NCBI GenBank assembly: GCA_900468285.1
Contig: UBTF01000013.1
Location: 97,097-161,096, forward strand
DNA length: 64,000 nt
Reading direction: 5' to 3'
Source: Hyphomicrobiales bacterium
GTDB lineage: Bacteria; Pseudomonadota; Alphaproteobacteria; Rhizobiales; Rhizobiaceae
In this document: piece after piece, positions 56,174 to 64,000 of the stretch
How positions within the stretch are numbered: position 1 is the first letter of the stretch
How the letters are laid out: each line of letters opens with the position of its first letter
The notes under the pieces: model-generated
What the model saw: only the letters and a program-made list of their open reading frames with translations
Told to the model about the DNA's origin: nothing
Databases searched by the model: none
Made by a program: the position numbers and the translations under genes

Positions 56174-59100
56174 TCAGTCGGCAAAGCCGACCAGCAAATC
56201 CTTGGCATCGATCTGATCGCCGGGCTTGACCAGCACTTCGGCCACCTTGCCGTCGCGCTCTGCGTGAAGCGCCGTTTCCATTTTCATCGCTTCGATGGAA
56301 ACCAGCACATCGCCTGCCTTCACATCCTGCCCCTGATTAACGAAGACGCGGGAGATGACACCCGGCATCGGCGCGCCCACATGCGCGGCATTGCCGGGCT
56401 CTGCCTTGCGGCGCACGGCAGAACCGGAGGCACCATGGGCACGATCCGGAACCTTGATGCGGCGCGGCTGGCCGTTGATCTCGAAGAAGACGGTGACCAT
56501 GCCCTTGTCGTCGGTGCCCGACGATGCCTGATTGACGACGACAAGCGTCTTGCCGCGCTCGATATCGGCAAACAGTTCCTCGCCGTCTTCCATACCGTAG
56601 AAGTAAGCATGGGTCGGCAATACCGAGACCGGACCATAGGTTTCCGACGCCAGCGCAAAGTCGGTGAAGACCTTGGGATACATCAGATAGGATGCAAATT
56701 CGAAGTCATCGATGGCGCGCTCAAGCTTGGTTTCGATCTCCTTGCGCTCTGCTTCGAGGTCGGCATCGGCCAGAAGCGAGCCCGGACGCACGGTGTAGGG
56801 CTTGTCACCCTTAAGCGCTTTTTTCTGTAAGGCCTCAGGCCAACCGCCCGGAGACTGGCCGAGATCACCCTTCAGCATGGAGACGACCGAGTCAGGGAAG
56901 GAGACTTCCTTATCCGGGTTTTCCACATCGGCCACCGTCAGATCCTGGGAAACCATCATCAACGCCATGTCGCCCACTACCTTGGACGATGGTGTCACCT
57001 TGACGATATCGCCAAACATCTGATTGACGTCTGCATAGGTCTGCGCCACTTCGTGCCAGCGGCTTTCCAGCCCAAGCGAACGGGCCTGTTCCTTGAGATT
57101 GGTGAACTGGCCGCCCGGCATTTCATGCAGATAGACTTCCGATGCCGGTCCCTTCAGATCGCTTTCGAAGGCGGCATACTGTCCACGCACCGCTTCCCAG
57201 TAGAAGGAAATGCGACGGATCCATTCCGTATCAAGACCCGTATCGCGCTCGGTGCCTTTCAGCGCCTCGACGATGGAGCCAAGGCATGGCTGCGATGTAT
57301 TGCCCGAAAGCGCATCCATCGCCGCATCCACGGCATCCACACCGGCTTCCACCGCCGCAAGCACGGTTGCGGCCGAGATACCGGACGTATCATGCGTGTG
57401 GAAATGGATGGGAAGGCTGGTCGCCTCACGCAAGGCCTTAAACAGCACCCGTGCGGCAGCAGGCTTCAGCAATCCCGCCATATCCTTGACGGCGATGATA
57501 TGGGCGCCCGCATTCTCGAGCTCGACGGCTAGATTGGTATAATATTTGAGATCGTATTTCGGGCGGGCCGAATTCAGCAGATCGCCCGTATAGCAGATGG
57601 TCGCTTCGCAGAGCTTGTTCTCTTCTGCAATCGCATCCATCGACACCCGCATATTCTCCACCCAGTTCAGGCAGTCGAAGACGCGGAACAGATCGATACC
57701 GCCCTTTGCGGCCTGACGGACGAAATATTTGACGACGTTGTCAGGATAGTTCTTGTAGCCAACGCCGTTGGCCCCGCGCAGCAACATTTGCAGCAAAAGG
57801 TTCGGTGCACCTTCACGCACCAGCGCAAGACGCTCCCATGGGTCTTCGGTCAGAAAGCGCATGGACACATCAAAGGTGGCACCACCCCAGCATTCAAGCG
57901 ACAACAGCTGCGGCAGGGCCTTGGCGTAAACGCTGGAGATGCGGGCTATGTCATGGGTGCGGACGCGGGTTGCCAGCAGGGACTGGTGGCCGTCGCGCAT
58001 CGTCGTATCGGTGACCAGCACGCGCTTTTCATTGCGCATCCACTCGGCAAAACCCTTTGGTCCAAGCTTGTCGAGAAGCTGCTTGGTTCCGTCAGGCGTC
58101 GGCTGGTCGATATAGGGCACGATGGGTGCGGGCGCATTGGCCGCAGGCTTCACGCGACCCTTCGTTTCAGGATGACCGTTCACGGTTACATCGGCGAGAT
58201 AGGTCAGCAGCTTCGTTGCGCGGTCCTGGCGCTTGACCTGCGCAAACAGTTCCGGCGTCGAATCGATGAAGCGCGTCGTGTAGGTGTTGTCGCGGAAACT
58301 CGAATGGCCGATGATGGCCTCGAGGAAGGTCAGGTTCGTTGCAACGCCACGAATACGGAATTCACGCAACGCCCGGTCCATTCGCGCGATAGCCTCATCC
58401 GGCTGGGGCGCCCAGGCCGTGACCTTGACCAGCAGCGGATCGTAATAGCGGGTGATGATGGCGCCCGAATAGGATGTACCGCCATCCAGACGGATGCCGA
58501 AGCCCGAAGCCGAGCGGTAGGCGGTGATGCGTCCATAATCGGGAATGAAGTTGTGTTCAGGGTCCTCGGTGGTGATACGGCACTGAAGCGCATGCCCGTT
58601 GAGGCGGATGTCCTTCTGCGCTGGCACGCCCGACTGCGGCGTACCGATCGTTTCACCTTCAAGAATATGAATCTGCGCCTTGACGATGTCGATGCCGGTC
58701 ACAACCTCGGTCACCGTGTGCTCGACCTGAATACGCGGATTGACCTCGATGAAGTAGAACTTGCCCGTATCGGCATCCATCAGATACTCGACCGTACCCG
58801 CACCGACATAATTGGTGGCCCCGGCAATCTTCAGTGAGTAATTCGCCAGTTCCTGCCGACGCTCTTCGGACAGGTAGGGTGCCGGAGCGCGCTCGACCAC
58901 CTTCTGGTTCCGGCGCTGTATAGAACAATCGCGTTCGAACAGATGCACGACATTGCCGTGCGTGTCGCCAAGAATCTGGCTTTCCACGTGGCGAGCACGC
59001 TCCACCAGCTTTTCGAGATAGACTTCGTCCTTACCGAAGGCAGCCTTTGCCTCGCGCTTGGCTTCGGTCACCTCGCGCGCCAGGTCCTCCTTCTTGCGGA

Positions 59101-59635
59101 TGGCGCGCATACCACGTCCGCCGCCGCCCCATGACGCTTTGAGCATGACCGGATAGCCGATCTCTTCGGCCATCCGCTCGACTTCGGCCATATCGTCCGG
59201 TAGCGGCTCGGTGGCGGGAACGACGGGCACGCCGACTGAAATGGCGAGATTGCGCGCAGCCACCTTGTTGCCAAGACGGCGCATCGTATCTGCCGTCGGG
59301 CCGATGAAGATGATCCCGGCCGCGTTGCACGCCTCTACAAACTCCGGGCTTTCCGACAATAGACCATAGCCGGGATGGATGGCATCAGCGCCCGAAAGCT
59401 TGGCGACCCGGATGACCTCCTCGATCGACAGGTAGCTTTCGATCGGCCCCATGTCCTTGGTCAGATGCGGGCCGCGGCCCACTTGATAACTCTCATCCGC
59501 CTTGAAACGATGTAACGAAAGCTTGTCTTCCTCCGACCAGATGGCAACCGTTTTTATGCCAAGTTCATTGGCAGCACGAAACACGCGGATCGCGATTTCC
59601 GAACGATTGGCGACAAGGATTTTCGATATTTTCAA
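56174..59635 (-). CDS. pyc: Pyruvate carboxylase
   Basis: Biotin enzyme that carboxylates pyruvate to oxaloacetate. A TTG at 59635 behind GGGAGG gives 1153 residues with N-terminus (M)KISKILVANRSEIAIRVFRAANELG; the ATG at 59665 would add ten residues without support. Order: biotin carboxylase (about 1-455), carboxyltransferase (about 540-800, RDGHQSLLATR), the PYC/OADA segment, and biotinyl domain with the modified Lys1118 in EAMKMETALHAE. It is monocistronic by its terminator and the divergence of the next region. Confidence 0.97.
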   Translation of the reverse strand: MKISKILVANRSEIAIRVFRAANELGIKTVAIWSEEDKLSLHRFKADESYQVGRGPHLTKDMGPIESYLSIEEVIRVAKLSGADAIHPGYGLLSESPEFVEACNAAGIIFIGPTADTMRRLGNKVAARNLAISVGVPVVPATEPLPDDMAEVERMAEEIGYPVMLKASWGGGGRGMRAIRKKEDLAREVTEAKREAKAAFGKDEVYLEKLVERARHVESQILGDTHGNVVHLFERDCSIQRRNQKVVERAPAPYLSEERRQELANYSLKIAGATNYVGAGTVEYLMDADTGKFYFIEVNPRIQVEHTVTEVVTGIDIVKAQIHILEGETIGTPQSGVPAQKDIRLNGHALQCRITTEDPEHNFIPDYGRITAYRSASGFGIRLDGGTSYSGAIITRYYDPLLVKVTAWAPQPDEAIARMDRALREFRIRGVATNLTFLEAIIGHSSFRDNTYTTRFIDSTPELFAQVKRQDRATKLLTYLADVTVNGHPETKGRVKPAANAPAPIVPYIDQPTPDGTKQLLDKLGPKGFAEWMRNEKRVLVTDTTMRDGHQSLLATRVRTHDIARISSVYAKALPQLLSLECWGGATFDVSMRFLTEDPWERLALVREGAPNLLLQMLLRGANGVGYKNYPDNVVKYFVRQAAKGGIDLFRVFDCLNWVENMRVSMDAIAEENKLCEATICYTGDLLNSARPKYDLKYYTNLAVELENAGAHIIAVKDMAGLLKPAAARVLFKALREATSLPIHFHTHDTSGISAATVLAAVEAGVDAVDAAMDALSGNTSQPCLGSIVEALKGTERDTGLDTEWIRRISFYWEAVRGQYAAFESDLKGPASEVYLHEMPGGQFTNLKEQARSLGLESRWHEVAQTYADVNQMFGDIVKVTPSSKVVGDMALMMVSQDLTVADVENPDKEVSFPDSVVSMLKGDLGQSPGGWPEALQKKALKGDKPYTVRPGSLLADADLEAERKEIETKLERAIDDFEFASYLMYPKVFTDFALASETYGPVSVLPTHAYFYGMEDGEELFADIERGKTLVVVNQASSGTDDKGMVTVFFEINGQPRRIKVPDRAHGASGSAVRRKAEPGNAAHVGAPMPGVISRVFVNQGQDVKAGDVLVSIEAMKMETALHAERDGKVAEVLVKPGDQIDAKDLLVGFAD

Positions 59636-59754
59636 GACGGCCTCCCAAACCAGACAAGCACACATATATGCTGCAGCGCGAAATTAAGCAGTAAACTTCG
59701 CGCTTGGAAAGGGCGTTTTTGCCAGTCTGCGTACGACTGGCCGCTTTTGATCGT

Positions 59755-60492
59755 TCAGGAAATGATGCCGTGACGAAGGGCAAGTGCAACGACATGCTGC
59801 CTGTTTCGAGCGTCGAACTTGCGCTGGATGCCGTTTATATACCAATCGACGGTGTGGCTGGATATGGACAGAGTTTTACCGATTTCCGGCGATGTCTTGC
59901 CCTGGGCCAGAAGCGTCAGCACATCCAGCTCGCGCCGTGTCAGCTGCGTGACCGTCAGGTCGGGAAATGACAGGAGCTCTTCCGATTGACCGGAGAATTC
60001 CAGCACTTTCCAGAAAGCCGCACGCATTGCCATGTCAGCAACAGTCAGTTCCTGCTTTGAAAAATGGCGCCCCTCACCGAGCACAAAAACGCCTCCGAGC
60101 AAACCGCTTCGACCATGAATCGGAAAACCAAAGCCATCGCGCAGGCCAAAGCGGGCAGCATCCTGAAACAGCTTGGACGCGCGCTTGCGTTGCGTTGCGT
60201 GCGGCAGAAGACCCACAACGTCACGGCAACGAAACGGCTGATGCAACAGGCCGAGCGTTCGCTTTACCGGATCTATTTCGTAATATTTCTTGGCGTGATA
60301 AAACTCTTTCCAACCATTTGGCAGATATTCCGCAAGGACTGTTCCCGTGAAGGTCAGATCCTCTTCATCGCGTCGAACGATCCGATAGAAATTGAACCCC
60401 ATTCGACGGGTAACATCATGGAAAGATGAAAGAAATTTTTCCTTCGTTCTCGCCTCTTTGCACAGGGTCAAAAACTGAAACACATCGTGCAT
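59755..60492 (-). CDS. LuxR family regulator with autoinducer-binding domain (LuxR solo)
   Basis: 245 residues. The N-terminal half is the autoinducer-binding domain. In an alignment with TraR, Trp57, Tyr61, Asp70 and Gly113 match Trp61, Tyr65, Asp74 and Gly120, but TraR Trp85 is replaced by Cys89 (HQPFRCRDV). The C-terminal LuxR helix-turn-helix is LTRRELDVLTLLAQGKTSPEIGKTLSISSHTVDWYINGIQRKF, with Glu, Leu and Gly of the DNA-binding domain kept. No luxI-type synthase gene is in the window, so it is a solo. It lies between pyc and the exporter ndvA; its signal and targets are unknown. Confidence 0.9.
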   Translation of the reverse strand: MHDVFQFLTLCKEARTKEKFLSSFHDVTRRMGFNFYRIVRRDEEDLTFTGTVLAEYLPNGWKEFYHAKKYYEIDPVKRTLGLLHQPFRCRDVVGLLPHATQRKRASKLFQDAARFGLRDGFGFPIHGRSGLLGGVFVLGEGRHFSKQELTVADMAMRAAFWKVLEFSGQSEELLSFPDLTVTQLTRRELDVLTLLAQGKTSPEIGKTLSISSHTVDWYINGIQRKFDARNRQHVVALALRHGIIS

Positions 60493-60844
60493 GGAGCCGA
60501 AAACCTTGGAAGAAACTAGACATTCGTCGACGCGCTCTAAAATGATATTTTCTCCCGACGCCGAGCAACGTGTATGACGCGCCCGTTAGAGGTTATACCT
60601 TAAAAGGTAATCGATGATTAAAACCATACCGCGAAATCTTGAATGGCATTCAAGCGCGGCTCCTGCAATCCCGAAATGAATATTTTTTAGAGAAGTTGAT
60701 CCGTGCAGCCGCTCCGTTAAGCCCGCATTCATGTGGAAAAAGCGATAAAACAAAGACTTGCTTAATCTGCATCGCCATTGAAAGCACTGCAGTTAAAAGG
60801 CGCTGGAGATCCGGCGCTGCGGACATGAAGACGGGATTTGGGAA
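60493..60844. promoter_or_regulatory. Divergent region between the LuxR solo and ndvA, with a perfect dyad
   Basis: 352 bases. TACCTT-AA-AAGGTA (60596-60609) is a perfect inverted repeat 104 bases upstream of the luxR start and 236 bases upstream of ndvA. It resembles the size of a lux-type box but is only 14 bp. Between 60610 and 60844 I see no clear promoter. A short open frame at 60639-60848 is not gene-like. Confidence 0.45.
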
Positions 60845-62620
60845 TTGACACTGTTTCAGGTTTATACACGCGCCCTGCGTTATCTCGCCAACAACAAGTG
60901 GCGTGTCACCATCGTCGTTGTCGCAAACATCATTCTGGCAGCAATCACCATCGCTGAGCCCGTTCTGTTCGGTCGTATCATCGACGCAATATCGTCGGGT
61001 TCGGACGCAACAAACATCCTTATTCTCTGGGCCGCCTTCGGTGTGTTCAACACGGTTGCCTATGTCGCCGTGGCGCGAGAGGCCGACCGCCTTGCCCACG
61101 GGCGCCGTGCATCCCTGTTGACGGAAGCCTTCGGTCGCATCATTTCGATGCCGCTCTCGTGGCATCACCAGCGCGGCACCTCCAATGCGCTGCATACGCT
61201 GTTGCGAGCCAGCGAGACCCTGTTCGGTCTATGGCTGGAGTTCATGCGCACGCATCTGGCCACATTCGTGGCGTTGATTCTGCTTATTCCGACCGCCATC
61301 TCGATGGACTTACGCCTCAGCTGCGTACTCATGGCGCTGGGCACCGTCTACTGGTTCATCGGCAAATGGGTGATGGAGCGCACCAAGGAAGGCCAGGCAT
61401 CCGTCGAGGAGCACTATCACTCCGTTTTTGCGCATGTGAGCGACTCGATCAGCAATGTGTCCGTCCTGCATAGCTACAATCGCATCGAAGCAGAGACAAA
61501 GGCGCTGAAATCTTTCACCGAAAGGTTGCTGAGCGCGCAATATCCCGTTCTCGACTGGTGGGCCTTTGCCAGCGCGCTCAACCGGACAGCTTCCACACTC
61601 TCCATGATGGTGATCCTGATTATCGGTACGATCCTCGTCAAGAACGGCGAGCTCAAGGTCGGCGACGTCATTGCCTTCATCGGTTTTGCCAATCTTCTGA
61701 TCGGCCGTCTTGACCAGATGCGCGCTTTCGCGACGCAGATTTTCGAGGCGCGTGCGAAACTCATTGACTTCTTCAAGCTTGAGGATTCCGTTCAGGAGCG
61801 TGAAGAACCCAGTGGCGCCGTCGAACTCGGCCAGGTCTCCGGCAAGGTCGAGTTCCGGAATGTCGACTTCGGTTTCGCCAATACGAAACAGGGTGTTCAC
61901 GACGTTTCCTTCACTGCAAATGCAGGCGAAACGGTTGCCATCGTTGGCCCCACGGGTGCCGGCAAGACAACGCTCATCAACCTGCTTCAGCGCGTCTATG
62001 ATCCCAATGGCGGCCAGATTCTGGTCGACGGCACGGATATTTCGACGGTCACCCGGCAGTCGCTGCGCAATTCCATTGCTACGGTCTTCCAGGATGCGGG
62101 CCTGTTGAACCGCTCCATCCGCGACAATATCCGGCTGGGGCGTGACAGCGCCACGGACGACGAAATCGCGCAGGCAGCCGCCGCTGCGGCGGCAACGGAC
62201 TTTATCGACAGCAGACTGAACGGCTACATGACGCAAGTCGGCGAACGCGGCAACCGCCTGTCGGGCGGCGAACGCCAGCGAATCGCCATTGCTCGCGCCG
62301 TTCTGAAGAACGCGCCGATCCTTGTTCTTGACGAGGCAACCAGTGCGCTCGACGTCGAGACGGAAGCCCGCGTCAAGGACGCTGTCGATGCCCTGCGAAA
62401 GGACCGTACGACATTCATCATCGCCCACCGGCTGTCTACGGTGCGCGACGCTGATCTCGTCCTCTTCATGGACAATGGCCGGATTGTCGAGAAGGGCACC
62501 TTTGACGAGCTGAGCATGCGCGGAGGTCGCTTCTCCTCGCTGCTGAGGGCGAGCGGTCTGTTGAACGACGATGAAAAGACCGGTGCGCCAGTGCTTTCCC
62601 TGCCTGCGAAAACAGCCTGA
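60845..62620 (+). CDS. ndvA: Cyclic beta-1,2-glucan ABC exporter (NdvA/ChvA)
   Basis: 591-residue half-transporter that exports cyclic beta-1,2-glucan, needed for osmoadaptation, motility and plant attachment or nodulation in Rhizobiaceae. A TTG at 60845 behind GGGAA opens MTLFQVYTRALRYLANNKWRV. Six membrane spans lie in about 20-310, and the conserved SLSWHHQRGTSNALHTLLRA and VFAHVSDSISNVSVLHSYNRIEAET segments are characteristic of NdvA. The ATPase has [25 protein letters not shown] and LVLDEATSALD. The glucan synthase ndvB is not in the window. Confidence 0.95.
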   Translation: MTLFQVYTRALRYLANNKWRVTIVVVANIILAAITIAEPVLFGRIIDAISSGSDATNILILWAAFGVFNTVAYVAVAREADRLAHGRRASLLTEAFGRIISMPLSWHHQRGTSNALHTLLRASETLFGLWLEFMRTHLATFVALILLIPTAISMDLRLSCVLMALGTVYWFIGKWVMERTKEGQASVEEHYHSVFAHVSDSISNVSVLHSYNRIEAETKALKSFTERLLSAQYPVLDWWAFASALNRTASTLSMMVILIIGTILVKNGELKVGDVIAFIGFANLLIGRLDQMRAFATQIFEARAKLIDFFKLEDSVQEREEPSGAVELGQVSGKVEFRNVDFGFANTKQGVHDVSFTANAGETVAIVGPTGAGKTTLINLLQRVYDPNGGQILVDGTDISTVTRQSLRNSIATVFQDAGLLNRSIRDNIRLGRDSATDDEIAQAAAAAAATDFIDSRLNGYMTQVGERGNRLSGGERQRIAIARAVLKNAPILVLDEATSALDVETEARVKDAVDALRKDRTTFIIAHRLSTVRDADLVLFMDNGRIVEKGTFDELSMRGGRFSSLLRASGLLNDDEKTGAPVLSLPAKTA

Positions 62621-62646
62621 TCACCGTTCTAAAATCCCCCGCAAAG

Positions 62647-62673
62647 AAAAGCCCCGCATAACGGGGCTTTTTT
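62647..62673. terminator. Terminator after ndvA
   Basis: AAAAGCCCCG (62647-62656) and CGGGGCTTTTTT (62662-62673) pair over 10 bp with a 5-base loop, with T- and A-tracts. It suits both ndvA and the convergent trcR. Confidence 0.9.
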
Positions 62674-62698
62674 CGTCAGTGCATAAAGAACGAAAAGA

Positions 62699-63400
62699 TC
62701 AGTAATTATCGTCTTCGTCTTCATCCTTGCGGGAAGACTTGAGCGAGCTGAGCTTTGCAAATACGGCGTTGGCGTCGATTTCTTTTTCTTCCTCACGCTC
62801 ATAGTTGTAGCCGAGGCTTTCGGTAGCAGCAGCAGGCTGCAAGGTCGCGTCCAGTTCTTCCTGCGTTGGAAGTGGACGACCGCGCGATGCGCGCTCTACT
62901 TCAAGGTCGAGATCGATCTGGCTGCACAGGCCGAGCGTGACCGGATCCATCGGCGTCAGATTGGCCGAGTTCCAGTGCGTACGGTCGCGGATCTGTTCGA
63001 TCGTGGACTTGGTCGTGCCGACGAGGCGGGAAATCTGCGCGTCCTTGAGTTCAGCGTGATTGCGCACCAGCCAGAGAATGGCGTTCGGGCGATCCTGACG
63101 CTTGGAAACCGGCGTGTAACGCGGACCGCGACGCTTGGATTCAGGCACGCGAACCTTTGGTTCGGAAAGCTTGATCTTGTGAGCAGGATTGGCTTCCGCG
63201 CGCGCGATTTCATCACGCGAGAGCTGACCTGTGGCAATGGGGTCGAGGCCCTTGATGCCCTGGGCGGCTTCGCCGTCGGCGATTGCCTTGACTTCAAGCG
63301 GGTGCAGTTTGCAGAACGTAGCAATCTGATCGAACGACAGCGCGGTGTTGTCCACCAGCCAGACGGCCGTCGCTTTCGGCATAAGCAGTGTTTGAGCCAT
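62699..63400 (-). CDS. trcR: Cell cycle transcriptional regulator TrcR (DUF1013)
   Basis: 233 residues. It matches the DUF1013 pattern: MAQTLLMPKATAVWLVDNTALSFDQIATFCKLHPLEVKAIADGE, followed by RNHAELKDAQISRLVGTTKSTIEQIRDRTHWN, which has the look of two helix-turn-helix units. An acidic tail ends the protein. The family is essential and cell-cycle-linked in alphaproteobacteria; detailed targets are not derived here. It is divergent from acs. Confidence 0.9.
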   Translation of the reverse strand: MAQTLLMPKATAVWLVDNTALSFDQIATFCKLHPLEVKAIADGEAAQGIKGLDPIATGQLSRDEIARAEANPAHKIKLSEPKVRVPESKRRGPRYTPVSKRQDRPNAILWLVRNHAELKDAQISRLVGTTKSTIEQIRDRTHWNSANLTPMDPVTLGLCSQIDLDLEVERASRGRPLPTQEELDATLQPAAATESLGYNYEREEEKEIDANAVFAKLSSLKSSRKDEDEDDNY

Positions 63401-63515
63401 AGATACAGTCCTTCTGTCCGTCCGCTCCGGGGGCGCGGGCCGTGGATGTTAACCACTGATTTCCGGGATATGAGCGGTCTATAACCGGATTGCATCATAA
63501 TTGCAATTCTTTGCA

Positions 63516-63534
63516 AGACAAATGACCATTGTCT
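63516..63534. promoter_or_regulatory. Inverted repeat in the trcR-acs divergent region
   Basis: AGACAA-N7-TTGTCT, perfect 6-bp arms. It lies 116 bases from trcR and about 99 bases from acs, within likely promoter space (63401-63632). TTGC motifs surround it. Regulator unknown. Confidence 0.35.
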
Positions 63535-63632
63535 AATTGCCGGATGTCGCCGAACTGCTATGAATCTGACACATGACTGGGGGAAAAGGAGTCTCCCGGT
63601 AAGGTGAAATAAAGCTGCCTGAGGAGGAAATC

Positions 63633-64000
63633 ATGTCTGCCAAGATCTACCCGGTTTTGAAATCTGCCAAGATACGCACGAAGATCGACAATGAGCGTTA
63701 CCAGAGATGGTACGAGCAGAGTGTCGAGGATCCGGATGCTTTCTGGGGCAAGCATGGCAAGCGGATAGACTGGTTCAAGCCTTACACCAAGGTTAAGAAC
63801 ACCTCGTTCAAGGGCAAGGTGCCGATCAGGTGGTTCGAGGACGGCCTGACGAATGTGTCCTACAATTGCATCGACCGGCATCTGAAGACCCATGGTGAGC
63901 GCACGGCGATCATCTGGGAGGGCGACAATCCCTATATCGACAAGAAGATCACCTACAACCAGCTTTACGATGCGGTGTGTCGTCTGGCCAATGTGATGAA
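63633..64000 (+). CDS. acs: Acetyl-CoA synthetase (N-terminal part, cut by window edge)
   Basis: Activates acetate with ATP and CoA to acetyl-CoA. The start ATG at 63633 is preceded by GAGGAGG. About 122 residues are visible: [68 protein letters not shown] and [10 protein letters not shown], the AMP-forming Acs N-terminal region. The catalytic part is outside the window. Confidence 0.93.
   Translation, partial: MSAKIYPVLKSAKIRTKIDNERYQRWYEQSVEDPDAFWGKHGKRIDWFKPYTKVKNTSFKGKVPIRWFEDGLTNVSYNCIDRHLKTHGERTAIIWEGDNPYIDKKITYNQLYDAVCRLANVM

Noticed and set aside
60639..60848. 69-residue plus-strand frame before ndvA
   Set aside because: No ribosome site, overlaps the ndvA start, biased composition.
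63558..63893. 111-residue minus-strand frame
   Set aside because: Antisense to the start of acs.

Overview
This is a 64 kb stretch of an alphaproteobacterial main chromosome, almost certainly from Rhizobiaceae (Agrobacterium/Rhizobium relatives). The evidence is the set of gene families and their order: a cyclic beta-glucan exporter of the NdvA/ChvA type, a 1587-residue NAD-glutamate dehydrogenase, PhaR next to phbAB, a TrcR (DUF1013) regulator, a SAM-II riboswitch before metA, a Mic60 gene inside a heme operon, and a rhizobial mosaic palindromic repeat. Coding density is high and nearly all genes are housekeeping. I see no tRNA, rRNA, insertion sequence, prophage or CRISPR array.

Layout. 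1-1187 (minus): succinate dehydrogenase sdhC-sdhD-sdhA (sdhA cut by the window edge). 1844-5339 (minus): tsaD-gpsA-YciI-EVE-methyltransferase, tightly packed. 5412-10659 (plus): hemC-hemD-mic60-hemY-terB. 10826-14041: yggT, ppa, a CitE-like lyase, DUF1737, a palindromic repeat and a small metalloprotease. 14368-21779 (plus): rplU-rpmA, two GNAT acetyltransferases, obgE-proB-proA-nadD-rsfS-rlmH. 21906-26456 (plus): an EnvC-like protein, ctpA, a YibQ-type deacetylase-like protein and rppH. 26504-31637: bacterioferritin with its ferredoxin, then PHB synthesis and its regulator, then an MFS permease. 31708-39197: NAD-glutamate dehydrogenase, CarD and an M48/LysM lipoprotein protease.

39472-45989 (minus): thiamine uptake thiBPQ under a TPP riboswitch, then VOC, ABC-F and thiamine pyrophosphokinase genes. 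46088-48255 (plus): SAM-II riboswitch, metA, galM. 48285-53657: mtgA, ispA, a DeoR regulator with an MFS permease, ispG. 53707-56086: a divergent TetR / cupin-DoxX unit with a clear operator, then an OmpA-type lipoprotein. 56174-64000: pyruvate carboxylase, a LuxR-type solo regulator, ndvA, trcR, and the start of acs.

The most interesting items are regulatory: a terminator-grade 14-bp hairpin inside the first codons of the YibQ-type gene; a terminator-like hairpin between the SAM-II aptamer and metA; a LuxR solo lacking one canonical signal-pocket tryptophan, with a dyad between it and ndvA; an Irr-box-like dyad before bfd-bfr; and the TetR operator. Several genes appear to use TTG starts (bfr, pyc, ndvA, probably yibQ and mtgA). 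I did not find a wholly novel multi-gene system.
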